Source of the DNA: Candidatus Abyssobacteria bacterium SURF_5
GTDB taxonomy: Bacteria; Abyssobacteria; SURF-5
Reading direction: 5' to 3'
Length of the DNA stretch: 64,000 bases
NCBI GenBank assembly: GCA_003598085.1
Contig: QZKU01000128.1
Coordinates: 124,001-188,000 of the forward strand
The notes under the pieces are model-generated. The model saw only the letters and a program-made list of their open reading frames with translations. It ran no database searches and was not told the origin of the DNA. Each line of letters starts with the position of its first letter. The stretch's first letter is position 1. Position numbers and translations under genes: made by a program. Positions 1 to 8,031 of the stretch are shown piece by piece.

Positions 1-470
1 TCTATCTTCAGCGTTTTTCCCGTATCGCTCTCTTTGTCAATTACGATCAATTGGCCCGCGACTTCGCCTCCCTTCTCTTCGGGGATGAACCCCAGTTGCT
101 CGCGGTTCACCCCGAGCATCGCTTCGATGTCATCCATCACCGTGTCCGATTCCGGCTGCTCGTGGAACGCGGCCTCTTTCCAGTTCTTGGAGATGTAATA
201 TGCCTCTCGTTTCGAGGCGATGTCATCCGTCTCGATGAGGTTTTTGGAAAGCGCCATCATTTTGAGCGTTTGCGCGAAGGCTTTGACCGTCCCGACAGTC
301 AGCGTGCGCTCCTTCTTGCGGTTGGAGATCTCGAGGAAGCCCTCCTTGGGTTTGTAGCGGACATTGTTCAACGCGCGAATCGGCATGCGCATCGAAGGCT
401 TCTGGCGCTTGAGGATTTTTTCCTGGATCGTTTTTGCGTTTCTTTTTATCGACTGCAAGGCGGTCGTCAC
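1..470 (-). CDS. top6A: DNA topoisomerase VI subunit A (partial, N-terminal part)
   Basis: This is the N-terminal 156 residues of the Spo11-like catalytic subunit of type IIB topoisomerase; the rest lies beyond the window start. Subunit A carries the tyrosine that cleaves both DNA strands and forms 5' phosphotyrosyl links; subunit B supplies the ATPase clamp. I translated the open frame by hand. The motif KREAYYISKNW (residues 88-98) holds the adjacent tyrosines expected at the catalytic site in the winged-helix (CAP-like) domain. I chose the GTG at 470-468 because a GGAGG sits 7 nt upstream, overlapping the stop region of subunit B; a TTG at 476 would be too close to that site. The gene follows subunit B with an 11-nt gap, as in archaeal top6B-top6A operons. 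Identity is firm from the partner and motif; the C-terminal Toprim half cannot be checked. Confidence 0.85.
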   Translation of the reverse strand, partial: MTTALQSIKRNAKTIQEKILKRQKPSMRMPIRALNNVRYKPKEGFLEISNRKKERTLTVGTVKAFAQTLKMMALSKNLIETDDIASKREAYYISKNWKEAAFHEQPESDTVMDDIEAMLGVNREQLGFIPEEKGGEVAGQLIVIDKESDTGKTLKI

Positions 471-481
471 GTTCAAGCCTC

Positions 482-2053
482 CTAAAATTTCCTGGAGTTC
501 CGCAGGATGTCTTTCAAGACTTCGGTAAGGTTATCGGTCTCTTTCTTTTTCAAAGAAAGAATCTCGCCCAGCGATTCGCTGATATGCGGAATATATCGCT
601 CGATGTACACCCGTTTGGTGTGAGCATCGGCCTCGCGACGCTGGCGCCGCAAGTATTGTCCCATTTTTCTGCCGCATTCCTGCAAGGCGAGCCGGATTTC
701 CTTGAGAATCTCCGGGTAATGCGCTATCGCCTCTTTGCTTTCTGATGTAAACGGAACCCAAACGGACGCAACGTGAACCATGATCGTGAGCGGTCCATGC
801 GGCAATGCGCCCTTGGACTGCTGCAGCCCATAAGAGCGCCAGTTAGTGGCAACTATCGCCTTATGAATTGCGCATGCCGATTGCTGATAGAGGAGAGGAA
901 CCCGGTTCGCGAAGCGGAGAACGGTCGCCAGTTCGTCGGCGTCTCCGGCGCCACCGTAGGCGATGCCGCATTCGATCCGGAATGGATTCCCGCGGTAGAC
1001 GGCCGGAGGGCGGGTGCACGCCTCATAGAATTCGGCCTCAAAAACCTGTGCCAATCCTTTCTTTACAAGTTCTTCGCCGATGGGGATCACGCAATCTGAC
1101 GGCGGGCTCATGATTTTCGTGGCGTTTATTGCCGCATAAAGCTTATCGGCTTCCTCACGTGCAATTCGGCTCGAATTTGCCCTCTCGCTCAAGCCTGCCG
1201 TCGTGCAAATCTCGGCCGCGACGCGAGGAGTCACCCGGGAGAATTCGGCAGCCAGAAATGCTGAGAGCGTACGGCTTTTCGACTCCTTGAGCATCTTGAT
1301 GAGGACGCCGAGTTCGACTCCATATGGGTGGGGTTTGATCAGTTTCGGCCGGTCGGGCATTATATCAGTTGCCCGATTGTACTCGAAAACCTCCCCCTCC
1401 GGATTGATGTACTTGAGTGTGACGTGAGGATTTGCAATGGCCGTTTGTGCCAGATAACCGTCCACCGACTGTCGCCCCCGCTGATAACGGGCTTCCAGTT
1501 CGATATCCACCTGTGTTCCTTGCGGGAAATCGGCCTCGATTTCGGAATCCTTGATAATTTCGGGCCGGTTCTTCTGTGTATCGATCTGAACCTCATAATA
1601 ATGGGCGGGCTTGCGGGGCGACGTCCGGGAAATTATTTTCATTGATTTGCCGGTTGTAAGCAGCCCGTACATTCCGGCGGCCGAGATGCCGATCCCCTGC
1701 TGGCCGCGCGCCATTCTGAGTGTGTGGAACTTAGAGCCGTACAACAATTTACCGAAGATATTGGGGACCTGGGATTTGACGATTCCGGGGCCGTTGTCCT
1801 TAACCGATACCAGAAACCGGTCGGTTCCTGTATTGCGGATCAGAACCTCGACTTCCGGCAGAATCCCGGCCTCTTCACAGGCGTCCAGCGAGTTATCGAC
1901 AGCCTCTTTCACCGCTGTCAGCAATGCCTTTTTCGGGTTATCGAATCCCAGCAGGTGTCTGTTCTTGGCAAAAAATTCTGAAACAGAGATATCACGCTGC
2001 CTTTTTGCCAGGGTTTCCGCAGTCTCAGCGGTTTTCAGATTCTTCTGTGGCAT
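482..2053 (-). CDS. top6B: DNA topoisomerase VI subunit B (GHKL ATPase)
   Basis: This is the ATP-binding subunit of topoisomerase VI, which relaxes and decatenates DNA together with subunit A. At 523 residues it matches the archaeal family. GHKL ATPase motifs are plain: EAVDNSLDA (about 50-58, the Mg-binding Asn), DNGPGI (86-91) and GQQGIGISAAGMYG (118-131). The QQSKGALPHGP stretch in the second half fits the switch-lysine loop of the transducer domain. I placed the start at the ATG of MPQKNLKTAE because conserved sequence begins about 20 residues later; a longer frame reaches 2116 but its first 21 residues look non-coding. The Shine-Dalgarno site is poor. It is followed directly by top6A and is divergent from the promoter at 2182. 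Topoisomerase VI is mainly archaeal and plant; bacterial copies are scattered and are usually explained by transfer. Confidence 0.93.
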   Translation of the reverse strand: MPQKNLKTAETAETLAKRQRDISVSEFFAKNRHLLGFDNPKKALLTAVKEAVDNSLDACEEAGILPEVEVLIRNTGTDRFLVSVKDNGPGIVKSQVPNIFGKLLYGSKFHTLRMARGQQGIGISAAGMYGLLTTGKSMKIISRTSPRKPAHYYEVQIDTQKNRPEIIKDSEIEADFPQGTQVDIELEARYQRGRQSVDGYLAQTAIANPHVTLKYINPEGEVFEYNRATDIMPDRPKLIKPHPYGVELGVLIKMLKESKSRTLSAFLAAEFSRVTPRVAAEICTTAGLSERANSSRIAREEADKLYAAINATKIMSPPSDCVIPIGEELVKKGLAQVFEAEFYEACTRPPAVYRGNPFRIECGIAYGGAGDADELATVLRFANRVPLLYQQSACAIHKAIVATNWRSYGLQQSKGALPHGPLTIMVHVASVWVPFTSESKEAIAHYPEILKEIRLALQECGRKMGQYLRRQRREADAHTKRVYIERYIPHISESLGEILSLKKKETDNLTEVLKDILRNSRKF

Positions 2054-2181
2054 AGATGTTGTTTGTTCCCGACAGACGGACAATACAATATAATGTGTTA
2101 CACAGCGGTTGAGCACTGATAATCGTCAGCCATATTGTAGCAAAACAAGCATACCGATTTCAAGGCTATCTTTCATGGTGA

Positions 2182-2210
2182 TTGACACGGCACGAGCGCG
2201 AAAGTATACT
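2182..2210 (+). promoter_or_regulatory. Sigma70-type promoter for the 99-aa gene
   Basis: TTGACA (2182-2187), a 17-nt spacer and TATACT (2205-2210) make a near-consensus housekeeping promoter, 36 nt before the ATG at 2247. This is one of the best promoter matches in the window and implies that the small gene is strongly transcribed. Confidence 0.75.
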
Positions 2211-2246
2211 TTTTGAAGAGGACTGAAGCACCGATTGGAGGATACC

Positions 2247-2546
2247 ATGATATCAAAAGGCGATCTCGTGAGAATGCGGCTGAGGATCGGAGGCGACGGG
2301 ACCAAGCCGCTTATGGAAATGCTCATCTTCGGTACGGTCAAGAACTATTCCGAGGATGAGGACAGCTATATTGTTGAGCCGCGGGTGATTTCGGTTCCGA
2401 AGGAGCATGTAGAGGCGATAGATACGCTGCCGAAGGATTTTGATTTTGAAGATGTCTCGATGGAGTTGAACGTTGGACAGGGAAATCGGAACAAACAAAA
2501 GCCGGACGAAGTCACGGATATCCGTTTTTCAAAACCAGCTAAGTAA
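2247..2546 (+). CDS. Conserved-looking hypothetical protein, 99 aa
   Basis: I do not recognise the family. The product is a small soluble protein without signal peptide or membrane segment. The N-terminal half looks like a compact beta domain (ISKGDLVRMRLRI, then LIFGTVKNY, YIVEPRVISVPKEHVEAI), reminiscent of small SH3-like or PilZ-like barrels, though no diagnostic motif is present. The C-terminal 25 residues are polar and probably disordered. The ATG at 2247 has TTGGAGGA 4-5 nt upstream, and a near-consensus promoter lies just before. The last 8 nt overlap the 3' end of the convergent pilT-like gene. A real gene is likely because of the promoter, ribosome site and codon use; function is unknown. 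Confidence 0.7.
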   Translation: MISKGDLVRMRLRIGGDGTKPLMEMLIFGTVKNYSEDEDSYIVEPRVISVPKEHVEAIDTLPKDFDFEDVSMELNVGQGNRNKQKPDEVTDIRFSKPAK

Positions 2547-3597
2547 AAAGGGCCTTGTTCGAAGCCAGCCGCCGGGCAGCTTTAGGCGTGATTGTGCATT
2601 CCTGCACCAATTGGGTGAGATGTTCATCGAGCATCTGCATTCCGTGTTTTTTCCCCGTTTCCATGATCGACACCATCTGCTCGATTTTTCCTTCCCGAAT
2701 TGTATTGGAAATGGCTGAAGTGCCGATCATTATTTCCGCGACGGCCACACGCCCCTTATTATCCGATCTTTTCAAGAGCTGTTGAGCGACGACACCCGTG
2801 AGTGCTTCTGCGAGGAGTGCGCGAATCCTGTTGCGCTCCTCGAAGGGGAACACGTCGATGATCCGGTTGACGGTTTTTGCCGCGCTGGTGGTGTGAAGGG
2901 TTCCAAAGACGAGCGCTCCCATTTCAGCCGTAGTGAGCGCCATGGAGATGGTATCGAGGTCGCGCATCTCGCCGACCAGAATGATGTCGGGATCCTGGCG
3001 CACGGCGCTGCGCAGTGCAGCCTTGAAGCTATGGGTATGCAATCCGACCTCGCGCTGGGTTATCAGGGAGCGGATGTTCTTGTGAACATATTCGATCGGC
3101 TCCTCAATGGTGACGATATGTGAGTGGCGCTCGTGGTTGATCAAGTCGATCATTGCCGCCAATGTTGTCGTTTTTCCGCTGCCGGTCGGGCCGGTCACGA
3201 GAATGAAGCCGCGCGTCGATCGCGCAAGCTGCTTGACGCCTGCGGGCAATCCCAATTCCTCGATGGTCTTGATCTTTGTGGGAATCGTGCGCAGGACGAT
3301 TCCGACCCCCTTTGTCTGGCGGTAGATATTGCATCTGAATCGGGCGCAGTCGGGCACTTCATAGGCGAAATCCAGATCGCCCGACCGTTCGAAACGGCGT
3401 ATCTGTTCATCGCTGAGTATCTCGTAAATGAGGTTGCGCGTCTGTTCGGTTGAAAGGATAGATTCGCCGTTTCCGTAATCGAGGGCGAACAGATCGCCGT
3501 GGACGCGCAACATCGGTTTTGATCCCGATGCGAGCATGAGGTCGGACCCCTCGTGATTCACGAGGAAATGCAGGAATTTATCTATTTCGGCGGCCAA
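2539..3597 (-). CDS. PilT/PilU-type twitching motility ATPase (first copy)
   Basis: This is a hexameric secretion-superfamily ATPase that drives type IV pilus retraction at the inner membrane. At 352 residues it has the usual PilT length. Visible motifs: GPTGSGKT Walker A (136-143), Asp box TIEEPIE (about 163), Walker B DIILVGEMRD (204-213), and His box GTLHTTSAAKT. The PilT AIRNLIRE motif is only partly kept (ISNTIREGK), so PilT or PilU is possible. The start is TTG at 3597, with AAGAGGGAA about 5 nt upstream. It follows a second copy on the same strand with a 14-nt gap, so the two form an operon. No pilin or assembly gene is in the window. Its 3' end overlaps the convergent 99-aa gene by 8 nt. 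Confidence 0.9.
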   Translation of the reverse strand: MAAEIDKFLHFLVNHEGSDLMLASGSKPMLRVHGDLFALDYGNGESILSTEQTRNLIYEILSDEQIRRFERSGDLDFAYEVPDCARFRCNIYRQTKGVGIVLRTIPTKIKTIEELGLPAGVKQLARSTRGFILVTGPTGSGKTTTLAAMIDLINHERHSHIVTIEEPIEYVHKNIRSLITQREVGLHTHSFKAALRSAVRQDPDIILVGEMRDLDTISMALTTAEMGALVFGTLHTTSAAKTVNRIIDVFPFEERNRIRALLAEALTGVVAQQLLKRSDNKGRVAVAEIMIGTSAISNTIREGKIEQMVSIMETGKKHGMQMLDEHLTQLVQECTITPKAARRLASNKALFT

Positions 3598-3611
3598 ATG
3601 ATTCCCTCTTC

Positions 3612-4691
3612 TTAACCTGCCGATTTGACTCTGCCTCCCAGGAGGCTGAGAAAATGTTCGCGATCGATGACTTTTTCCAAGGCATGCTTCGGATCGACGA
3701 GCCCCTGCTGATAAAGCGATACGATGTGGTCGTCCATCAGCATCATGCCGAATTTTCTGCCGGTCTGCATAAGAGAAGGAATCCGGTACGTGTTCCCCTC
3801 ACGGATGAGATTTGCCAGGGCGGTTGTGCGAAGCAGAATCTCCATGGCGAGCACGCGCCCGGTGCCGGCCACGTTCCTGATCAACTGTTGTGAGATAACT
3901 CCGGCGAGCGACTCAGAGAGCATGGTGCGAATTTGCGCGATCTGGTCGGGCGGGAACACGTTCATGATTCGCTCGATCGTTTTTGCGGCATTGCGCGTGT
4001 GCAGCGTGCTGAAGACCAGGTGTCCCGTCTCGGAGGCGGTGATTGCCATTGCAATGGTTTCGAGGTCGCGCATCTCGCCGACGAGGATCACGTCGGGATC
4101 CTCGCGCAGGGCGGCGCGCAGGGCGGTTGCGAAACTTCGCGTGTGGACGCCGACCTCGCGCTGGTCAATGTGGGAGAGCCGGCTTTTGTGGACGAACTCG
4201 ACGGGGTCCTCGACGCAGATGATGTGGCGGCGCGATTCCCGGTTGATCAGGTCGATTAAAGCAGCCAGTGTAGTAGACTTTCCGCAGCCGGATGGGCCGG
4301 TGACGAGCACGAGCCCCTGGTTCAGGCGGGTCAGCGTCCGCGCGGCTTCCGGCAAATTCAATTCTTCAACACTGCGAATCTGCGATGGGACGACCCGGAA
4401 CGCGGCTGAGATGCCGCGGTCCTCGTAATGGATGTTCACGCGAAAGCGTCCGACGTCCTGCACGACATAAGAAATATCGATCTCCAGGTTACGCTCGAGG
4501 TCGTCGATTTGGCGGTTGGAGAGGATTTCAAACAGGCGTCGCTTGTTTTCCTCTGCGGAAACTACCTGATGGCCTGGCAGCGGTTGAACCTCTCCGTATT
4601 GCCGGACGAGCGGCCTTGTATTGGAGCACAGGTGGATATCGGACGCCCCTATTCTCATGGCCTCTCGTAAAATTACATCAATCTCAGCCAC
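3612..4691 (-). CDS. pilT: PilT-type twitching motility ATPase (second copy)
   Basis: This second pilus-retraction ATPase (359 residues) is transcribed just ahead of the first. Motifs: GPSGCGKS Walker A (132-139), IICVEDPVEFVH Asp box, DVILVGEMRD Walker B, STLHTRNAAKT His box. ALANLIREGNTYRI is closer to the PilT AIRNLIRE signature than the neighbour's version, so this copy is the better PilT candidate and the other may be PilU-like. The start is GTG at 4691, with AAGGAG 9 nt upstream. It lies 125 nt downstream of recO on the same strand. The two copies are clearly homologous over their whole length but diverged, pointing to an old duplication with split roles. Confidence 0.92.
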   Translation of the reverse strand: MAEIDVILREAMRIGASDIHLCSNTRPLVRQYGEVQPLPGHQVVSAEENKRRLFEILSNRQIDDLERNLEIDISYVVQDVGRFRVNIHYEDRGISAAFRVVPSQIRSVEELNLPEAARTLTRLNQGLVLVTGPSGCGKSTTLAALIDLINRESRRHIICVEDPVEFVHKSRLSHIDQREVGVHTRSFATALRAALREDPDVILVGEMRDLETIAMAITASETGHLVFSTLHTRNAAKTIERIMNVFPPDQIAQIRTMLSESLAGVISQQLIRNVAGTGRVLAMEILLRTTALANLIREGNTYRIPSLMQTGRKFGMMLMDDHIVSLYQQGLVDPKHALEKVIDREHFLSLLGGRVKSAG

Positions 4692-4816
4692 AAATATATC
4701 TCCTTAAACAGGGAGGGGGACACCACGCAAAACAGCTTGAGGGTGACTGACAGGTATCGAAGAACCAGCGGATGATGAATTTTAGCATAAAACAGGCGAT
4801 TCCGCAATCGTTTTCG

Positions 4817-5578
4817 CTACTTCGGACGCTGTGGCAGGGCAACGCGGTTCAGGTACTGTGCAGATTTTAATTGTCGTCCCGTATGGTGGACAACATATGC
4901 GTTCAGAGCATTCAGCATTTCTTCTACTGAAGAGGCGGGAATTCGAATTCGCTCGAACATTTCCCGATCCGTGCGCATCAATTGTTCCATGATTCGGGCG
5001 GAACCTGCTGAGAGCTTTTCGCCCGAGCCTGCTGTGCACGCGCCGCACAGGACTCCGCCCGCTCCCGCATCCAGATACGCCACTCCTTGCACCGGATTCT
5101 TACAGCGGGCGCACCGGCTGAAATCGGGCAACAATCCAGAGATATCGAGCAATTTCAGGTAGAAAAAGATCAGGAGGCTCTCATGATTTTTCGGCATCTC
5201 TGAGAGCAGCTTCAAAGAGGTGGAGAGGAGCGAGAAATATTCCGAGGCTTCCTCATTCTCCTGCACGAACTGTTCGATAAGTTCACACATTACCGAGCCC
5301 AGCCCGAGCCGCTTCAGATCGGAACGAACGGAGGGGTATGAATCCCGGGTTTCCGCCTGCGACAGATTCTGCAGGTCGCGTCCTTCTTTAAAATAGACCT
5401 GGACTTCAATGCGCGTTATCGGCTCCAGTGAACTGCCGAATTTGCTTTTGGTGCGACGAACCCCCTTCGCAACGGCGCGCACCTTTCCCCGCGCCGGCGT
5501 CAGCAAGACCACTATCTTGCTTGAATCGGTCAAGTTATAGGTATGAAGCACGATTGCTTCGCATTGTTCGACGGCCAT
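4817..5578 (-). CDS. recO: DNA repair protein RecO
   Basis: RecO works with RecR (and RecF) to load RecA on SSB-coated single-stranded DNA in gap repair. The product is 253 residues, the family's usual length. The N-terminal OB-fold starts EAIVLHTYNLTDSSKIVVLLTP; KGVRRTKSKFGSSLEP is the typical basic stretch after it. A zinc-finger-like pair follows: CARC near residue 156 and CGAC near 181. The C-terminal helices are normal for the family. ATG at 5578 is the natural start. The upstream neighbour is divergent and the pilT pair lies downstream on the same strand. Confidence 0.95.
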   Translation of the reverse strand: MAVEQCEAIVLHTYNLTDSSKIVVLLTPARGKVRAVAKGVRRTKSKFGSSLEPITRIEVQVYFKEGRDLQNLSQAETRDSYPSVRSDLKRLGLGSVMCELIEQFVQENEEASEYFSLLSTSLKLLSEMPKNHESLLIFFYLKLLDISGLLPDFSRCARCKNPVQGVAYLDAGAGGVLCGACTAGSGEKLSAGSARIMEQLMRTDREMFERIRIPASSVEEMLNALNAYVVHHTGRQLKSAQYLNRVALPQRPK

Positions 5579-5734
5579 GGGAATCCTTTTCTGTCGGGTG
5601 CGAAGGATTTCTTCTATAGTTTAGCAGAGAGGGCGCTTCGAATTCCATGGTTTGCCGTGAAAGACGGGATGGTTTGACCGGCAGCATGGTTACGCATTAA
5701 GATTGATCATAGCTGGCTGAAAGGAGCTGCTACA

Positions 5735-6658
5735 GTGGGGATATCAATAACCGTAGGTTTCTTGTTCCTGGCGCTTCTGCTGGTTTTGGCGTACGCACTT
5801 TTCATCGAAACGCGCCTTTTTCGGATTTCCTCGGCTCAATTGCCGATGCGGCATGCAATTGGGCGCGATCTCAGAGTGCTGCATCTTTCAGACCTGCATT
5901 TCACGAAGGGGAACAAGGCCAAGCTTCGTTTCTTGCGCATGCTCCAGCGGGAGCCGGCCGACCTTGTTCTTGTTACCGGCGACATGATCGATGATGACGA
6001 AGGGATAGCTCCGCTGGTTGAGGTTTTGGGGGGGTTCAAGCCGCACCTCGGGACATTCGCAATATTCGGGGCACATGATCATTGGGACACGCGCCTCAAG
6101 AACGTTATTCTTGACCTATCGCTGGGAGGCTACCGGCGGGGCGAGCCGAACGATTTTGAGCGGTTGAAGCGGGAACTAAGGGGAGCTGGGGTGGTTTGCC
6201 TGGAAAACGAATCGAGTCGCCTCGGGTTGTCACCTGATTATCGGGAGGACGTGTGGTTGGTCGGCGTGGATGATGTGTTTGCGGGTTTGGCGGATTTCGA
6301 AAAGGCGCTTGATGGCGTGCCGGCCGGTGCGCCGAAAATCCTGCTGTCGCACACGGTGGAGAATCCTGCCGATCTGGCGGCATTTGGATTTGACGCCGTC
6401 TTTGCGGGTCACTCGCACGGGGGGCAGGTGAGAATACCATTGTTCGGGGCAGTCATCACACGCTCGAGTCTACCCCGCAAATACGCGTGGGGGGCCTTTG
6501 AATACGATGGGACGGCCTTTCACATAAACAACGGTCTTGGCACCGGCAAATGGACCGGCTTTCGCTTCCTTTGTCCTCCTGAGGCCACCTTCGTCAGTGT
6601 GAAAGATCATCATCATTGCCGAGCCGAATTCCTACGCGATAAAAAAGTAGACAACTGA
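5735..6658 (+). CDS. Membrane-anchored metallophosphoesterase (YkuE-like) with altered GNHD motif
   Basis: This is a calcineurin-like phosphoesterase of 307 residues with one N-terminal transmembrane anchor (about residues 4-23), so the enzyme probably sits on the membrane face. Metal-site motifs: LSDLHF (52-57), VTGDMIDD (about 81-88), LLSHTVEN, and GHSHGGQ near the end. The third motif, usually GNHD, reads GAHD here; the asparagine normally bridges the metals and phosphate. Relatives include YkuE and lipid-A-precursor pyrophosphatases such as LpxG, so UDP-diacylglucosamine hydrolysis is one possibility, not shown. The start is GTG at 5735 with AAGGAG 8 nt upstream. The 3' end overlaps the convergent DUF456 gene by 27 nt. 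Confidence 0.85.
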   Translation: MGISITVGFLFLALLLVLAYALFIETRLFRISSAQLPMRHAIGRDLRVLHLSDLHFTKGNKAKLRFLRMLQREPADLVLVTGDMIDDDEGIAPLVEVLGGFKPHLGTFAIFGAHDHWDTRLKNVILDLSLGGYRRGEPNDFERLKRELRGAGVVCLENESSRLGLSPDYREDVWLVGVDDVFAGLADFEKALDGVPAGAPKILLSHTVENPADLAAFGFDAVFAGHSHGGQVRIPLFGAVITRSSLPRKYAWGAFEYDGTAFHINNGLGTGKWTGFRFLCPPEATFVSVKDHHHCRAEFLRDKKVDN

Positions 6659-7141
6659 ACCGGCCATTATCACCCCGATAATCTCCTTCAGCACGACTGC
6701 GGCCGTTTTGCCCATAAGAGCGCCGATTCCGGCTCTGGCGGACAAGCGGAGGTCATTAAGCCGCCAGTACTCATAAAAAAACACCGCCAAAAATGCACCC
6801 GCAAACGCGCCGAGGATCGAACCAACAATAAAGCCGAAGCCCGCCCCTATAATGGCGCCGACTATTGATCCTGCAAGAGCTGCCAACTCGCCGCCCCTCG
6901 AACTTCCGTACCGTCTGGCGCCGATTGCGGCTGCGAGGAATTCGATTATTTCGCCGGTAAGAGCGGCGGCGGCCAGCACGGCGATGAAGCCCCAACCGAA
7001 TTTGCTCCAGCCGGTGAGGAGACCATAGGCCGCGCCGCAGGCGAGAATGAGCCAATTGCCGGGAAGCCCGAGCGGCGTCAGGACAAGCCCCACCAGCATA
7101 AAGAAACTTAGAACAAGATATGTAATGATCGAGAGGAGCAT
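6632..7141 (-). CDS. DUF456 family membrane protein
   Basis: This is a small integral membrane protein of 169 residues with about five to six hydrophobic segments rich in Gly and Ala. The GLPGNWLIL signature near residues 24-35 and the later GARRYGSSRGGE loop, followed by glycine-zipper helices (GSIVGAIIGAGFGFIVG), are characteristic of DUF456. The family's function is unknown. ATG at 7141 has GAAGGAAG upstream. It overlaps the convergent metallophosphoesterase by 27 nt and appears to be a single-gene unit. Confidence 0.85.
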   Translation of the reverse strand: MLLSIITYLVLSFFMLVGLVLTPLGLPGNWLILACGAAYGLLTGWSKFGWGFIAVLAAAALTGEIIEFLAAAIGARRYGSSRGGELAALAGSIVGAIIGAGFGFIVGSILGAFAGAFLAVFFYEYWRLNDLRLSARAGIGALMGKTAAVVLKEIIGVIMAGSVVYFFIA

Positions 7142-7233
7142 TTTCCGTTCTTCCTTCGCCCGGTCAAAAGCCTTTTATCTGTTAACTGTAATCTACGATT
7201 ACGGCGCCCGTCAAGGTTTCCGTCGTTGCGCGC

Positions 7234-7262
7234 TTGCCGGAATTGGAAACGGATGCTATTTT
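7234..7262 (+). promoter_or_regulatory. Possible promoter for the WrbA-like gene
   Basis: TTGCCG (7234-7239), 17 nt, then TATTTT (7257-7262), about 50 nt before the ATG at 7312. The match is modest; a second -10-like CATAAT lies at 7268. Low certainty. Confidence 0.3.
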
Positions 7263-7311
7263 TTCAGCATAATTGGGATGAGGTCCAATAAACCAGAGGA
7301 GGCGTCGCGAT

Positions 7312-7926
7312 ATGAGGATCCTTATCGCTTACTACAGCTTTTACGGGCACATTCTAAAGATGGCGCAGGCCGTAGCGGAAGGCGTGCGCCAGGTGGAGGG
7401 GGTAGAATGTATTATCCGGCGCGTCGAGGAATTTGAGAAGGTGAATAAAATCATAGATGGGAATGAGGCCGCGCGCGCTGTTCGCGATCGCCAGAAAGAT
7501 ATTCCCGTTTGCGCGCTTGACGATCTGCGACAGGCTGACGGCATTATCTTTGGCAGCCCGACGCGATATGGGAACATGACAGCCCAAATGAAGCAGCTTT
7601 TCGATTCGACGGCGCCACTGTGGCTGAAGGGAGAACTGGAAGGAAAAACGGCGGGTGTTTTCACCTCTACGGCGACTACGCATGGAGGGCAGGAGACGAC
7701 CCTTATCTCAATGATGATCCCGATTTTGCATTTGGGAATGGTGATTGTAGGAGTACCGTATTCGACTCCGGGAATGCTGCATACGGAAGGTCGAGGCGGA
7801 ACTCCTTACGGGCCGACGACAATAGCAGGTTCGGACAACAAGCGCGAGCCGGCGGCGGAGGATTTGGAGTTGGCGCGGGCGCTGGGGCGGCGGGTGGCGG
7901 AGATAACGAAAAAGCTGAGGAGTTGA
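7312..7926 (+). CDS. wrbA: WrbA-like flavodoxin-fold NAD(P)H:quinone oxidoreductase
   Basis: This enzyme probably reduces quinones by two electrons using FMN and NAD(P)H, avoiding semiquinone radicals. It is 204 residues, as in WrbA. The N-terminal MRILIAYYSFYGH is the flavodoxin phosphate loop; GSPTRYGNM and STATTHGGQETT are typical FMN/substrate loops of WrbA; PYGPTTIAG is the C-terminal family signature. ATG at 7312 has AGAGGAGG 9 nt upstream. It stands alone, followed by a GTCGGAC-type repeat array. Confidence 0.9.
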   Translation: MRILIAYYSFYGHILKMAQAVAEGVRQVEGVECIIRRVEEFEKVNKIIDGNEAARAVRDRQKDIPVCALDDLRQADGIIFGSPTRYGNMTAQMKQLFDSTAPLWLKGELEGKTAGVFTSTATTHGGQETTLISMMIPILHLGMVIVGVPYSTPGMLHTEGRGGTPYGPTTIAGSDNKREPAAEDLELARALGRRVAEITKKLRS

Positions 7927-7943
7927 CGCGTGATTTTCGGCGG

Positions 7944-7988
7944 TGTCGGACGCGTCGGACGGGTCTGACGGGTCGGAGAAATCGGAGA
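7944..7988. repeat. 9-nt GTCGGACnn tandem array (copy 1)
   Basis: Five units in 9-nt phase read as GTCGGACGC, GTCGGACGG, GTCTGACGG, GTCGGAGAA and a decayed fifth. It lies between convergent wrbA and the alcohol dehydrogenase gene. It is the only copy outside the 37-56 kb region; see the finding on this family. Confidence 0.7.
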
Positions 7989-8031
7989 AGACTCGGGAAC
8001 AATCATCAAATTCAAGTGCTTCGTGGAGAGA

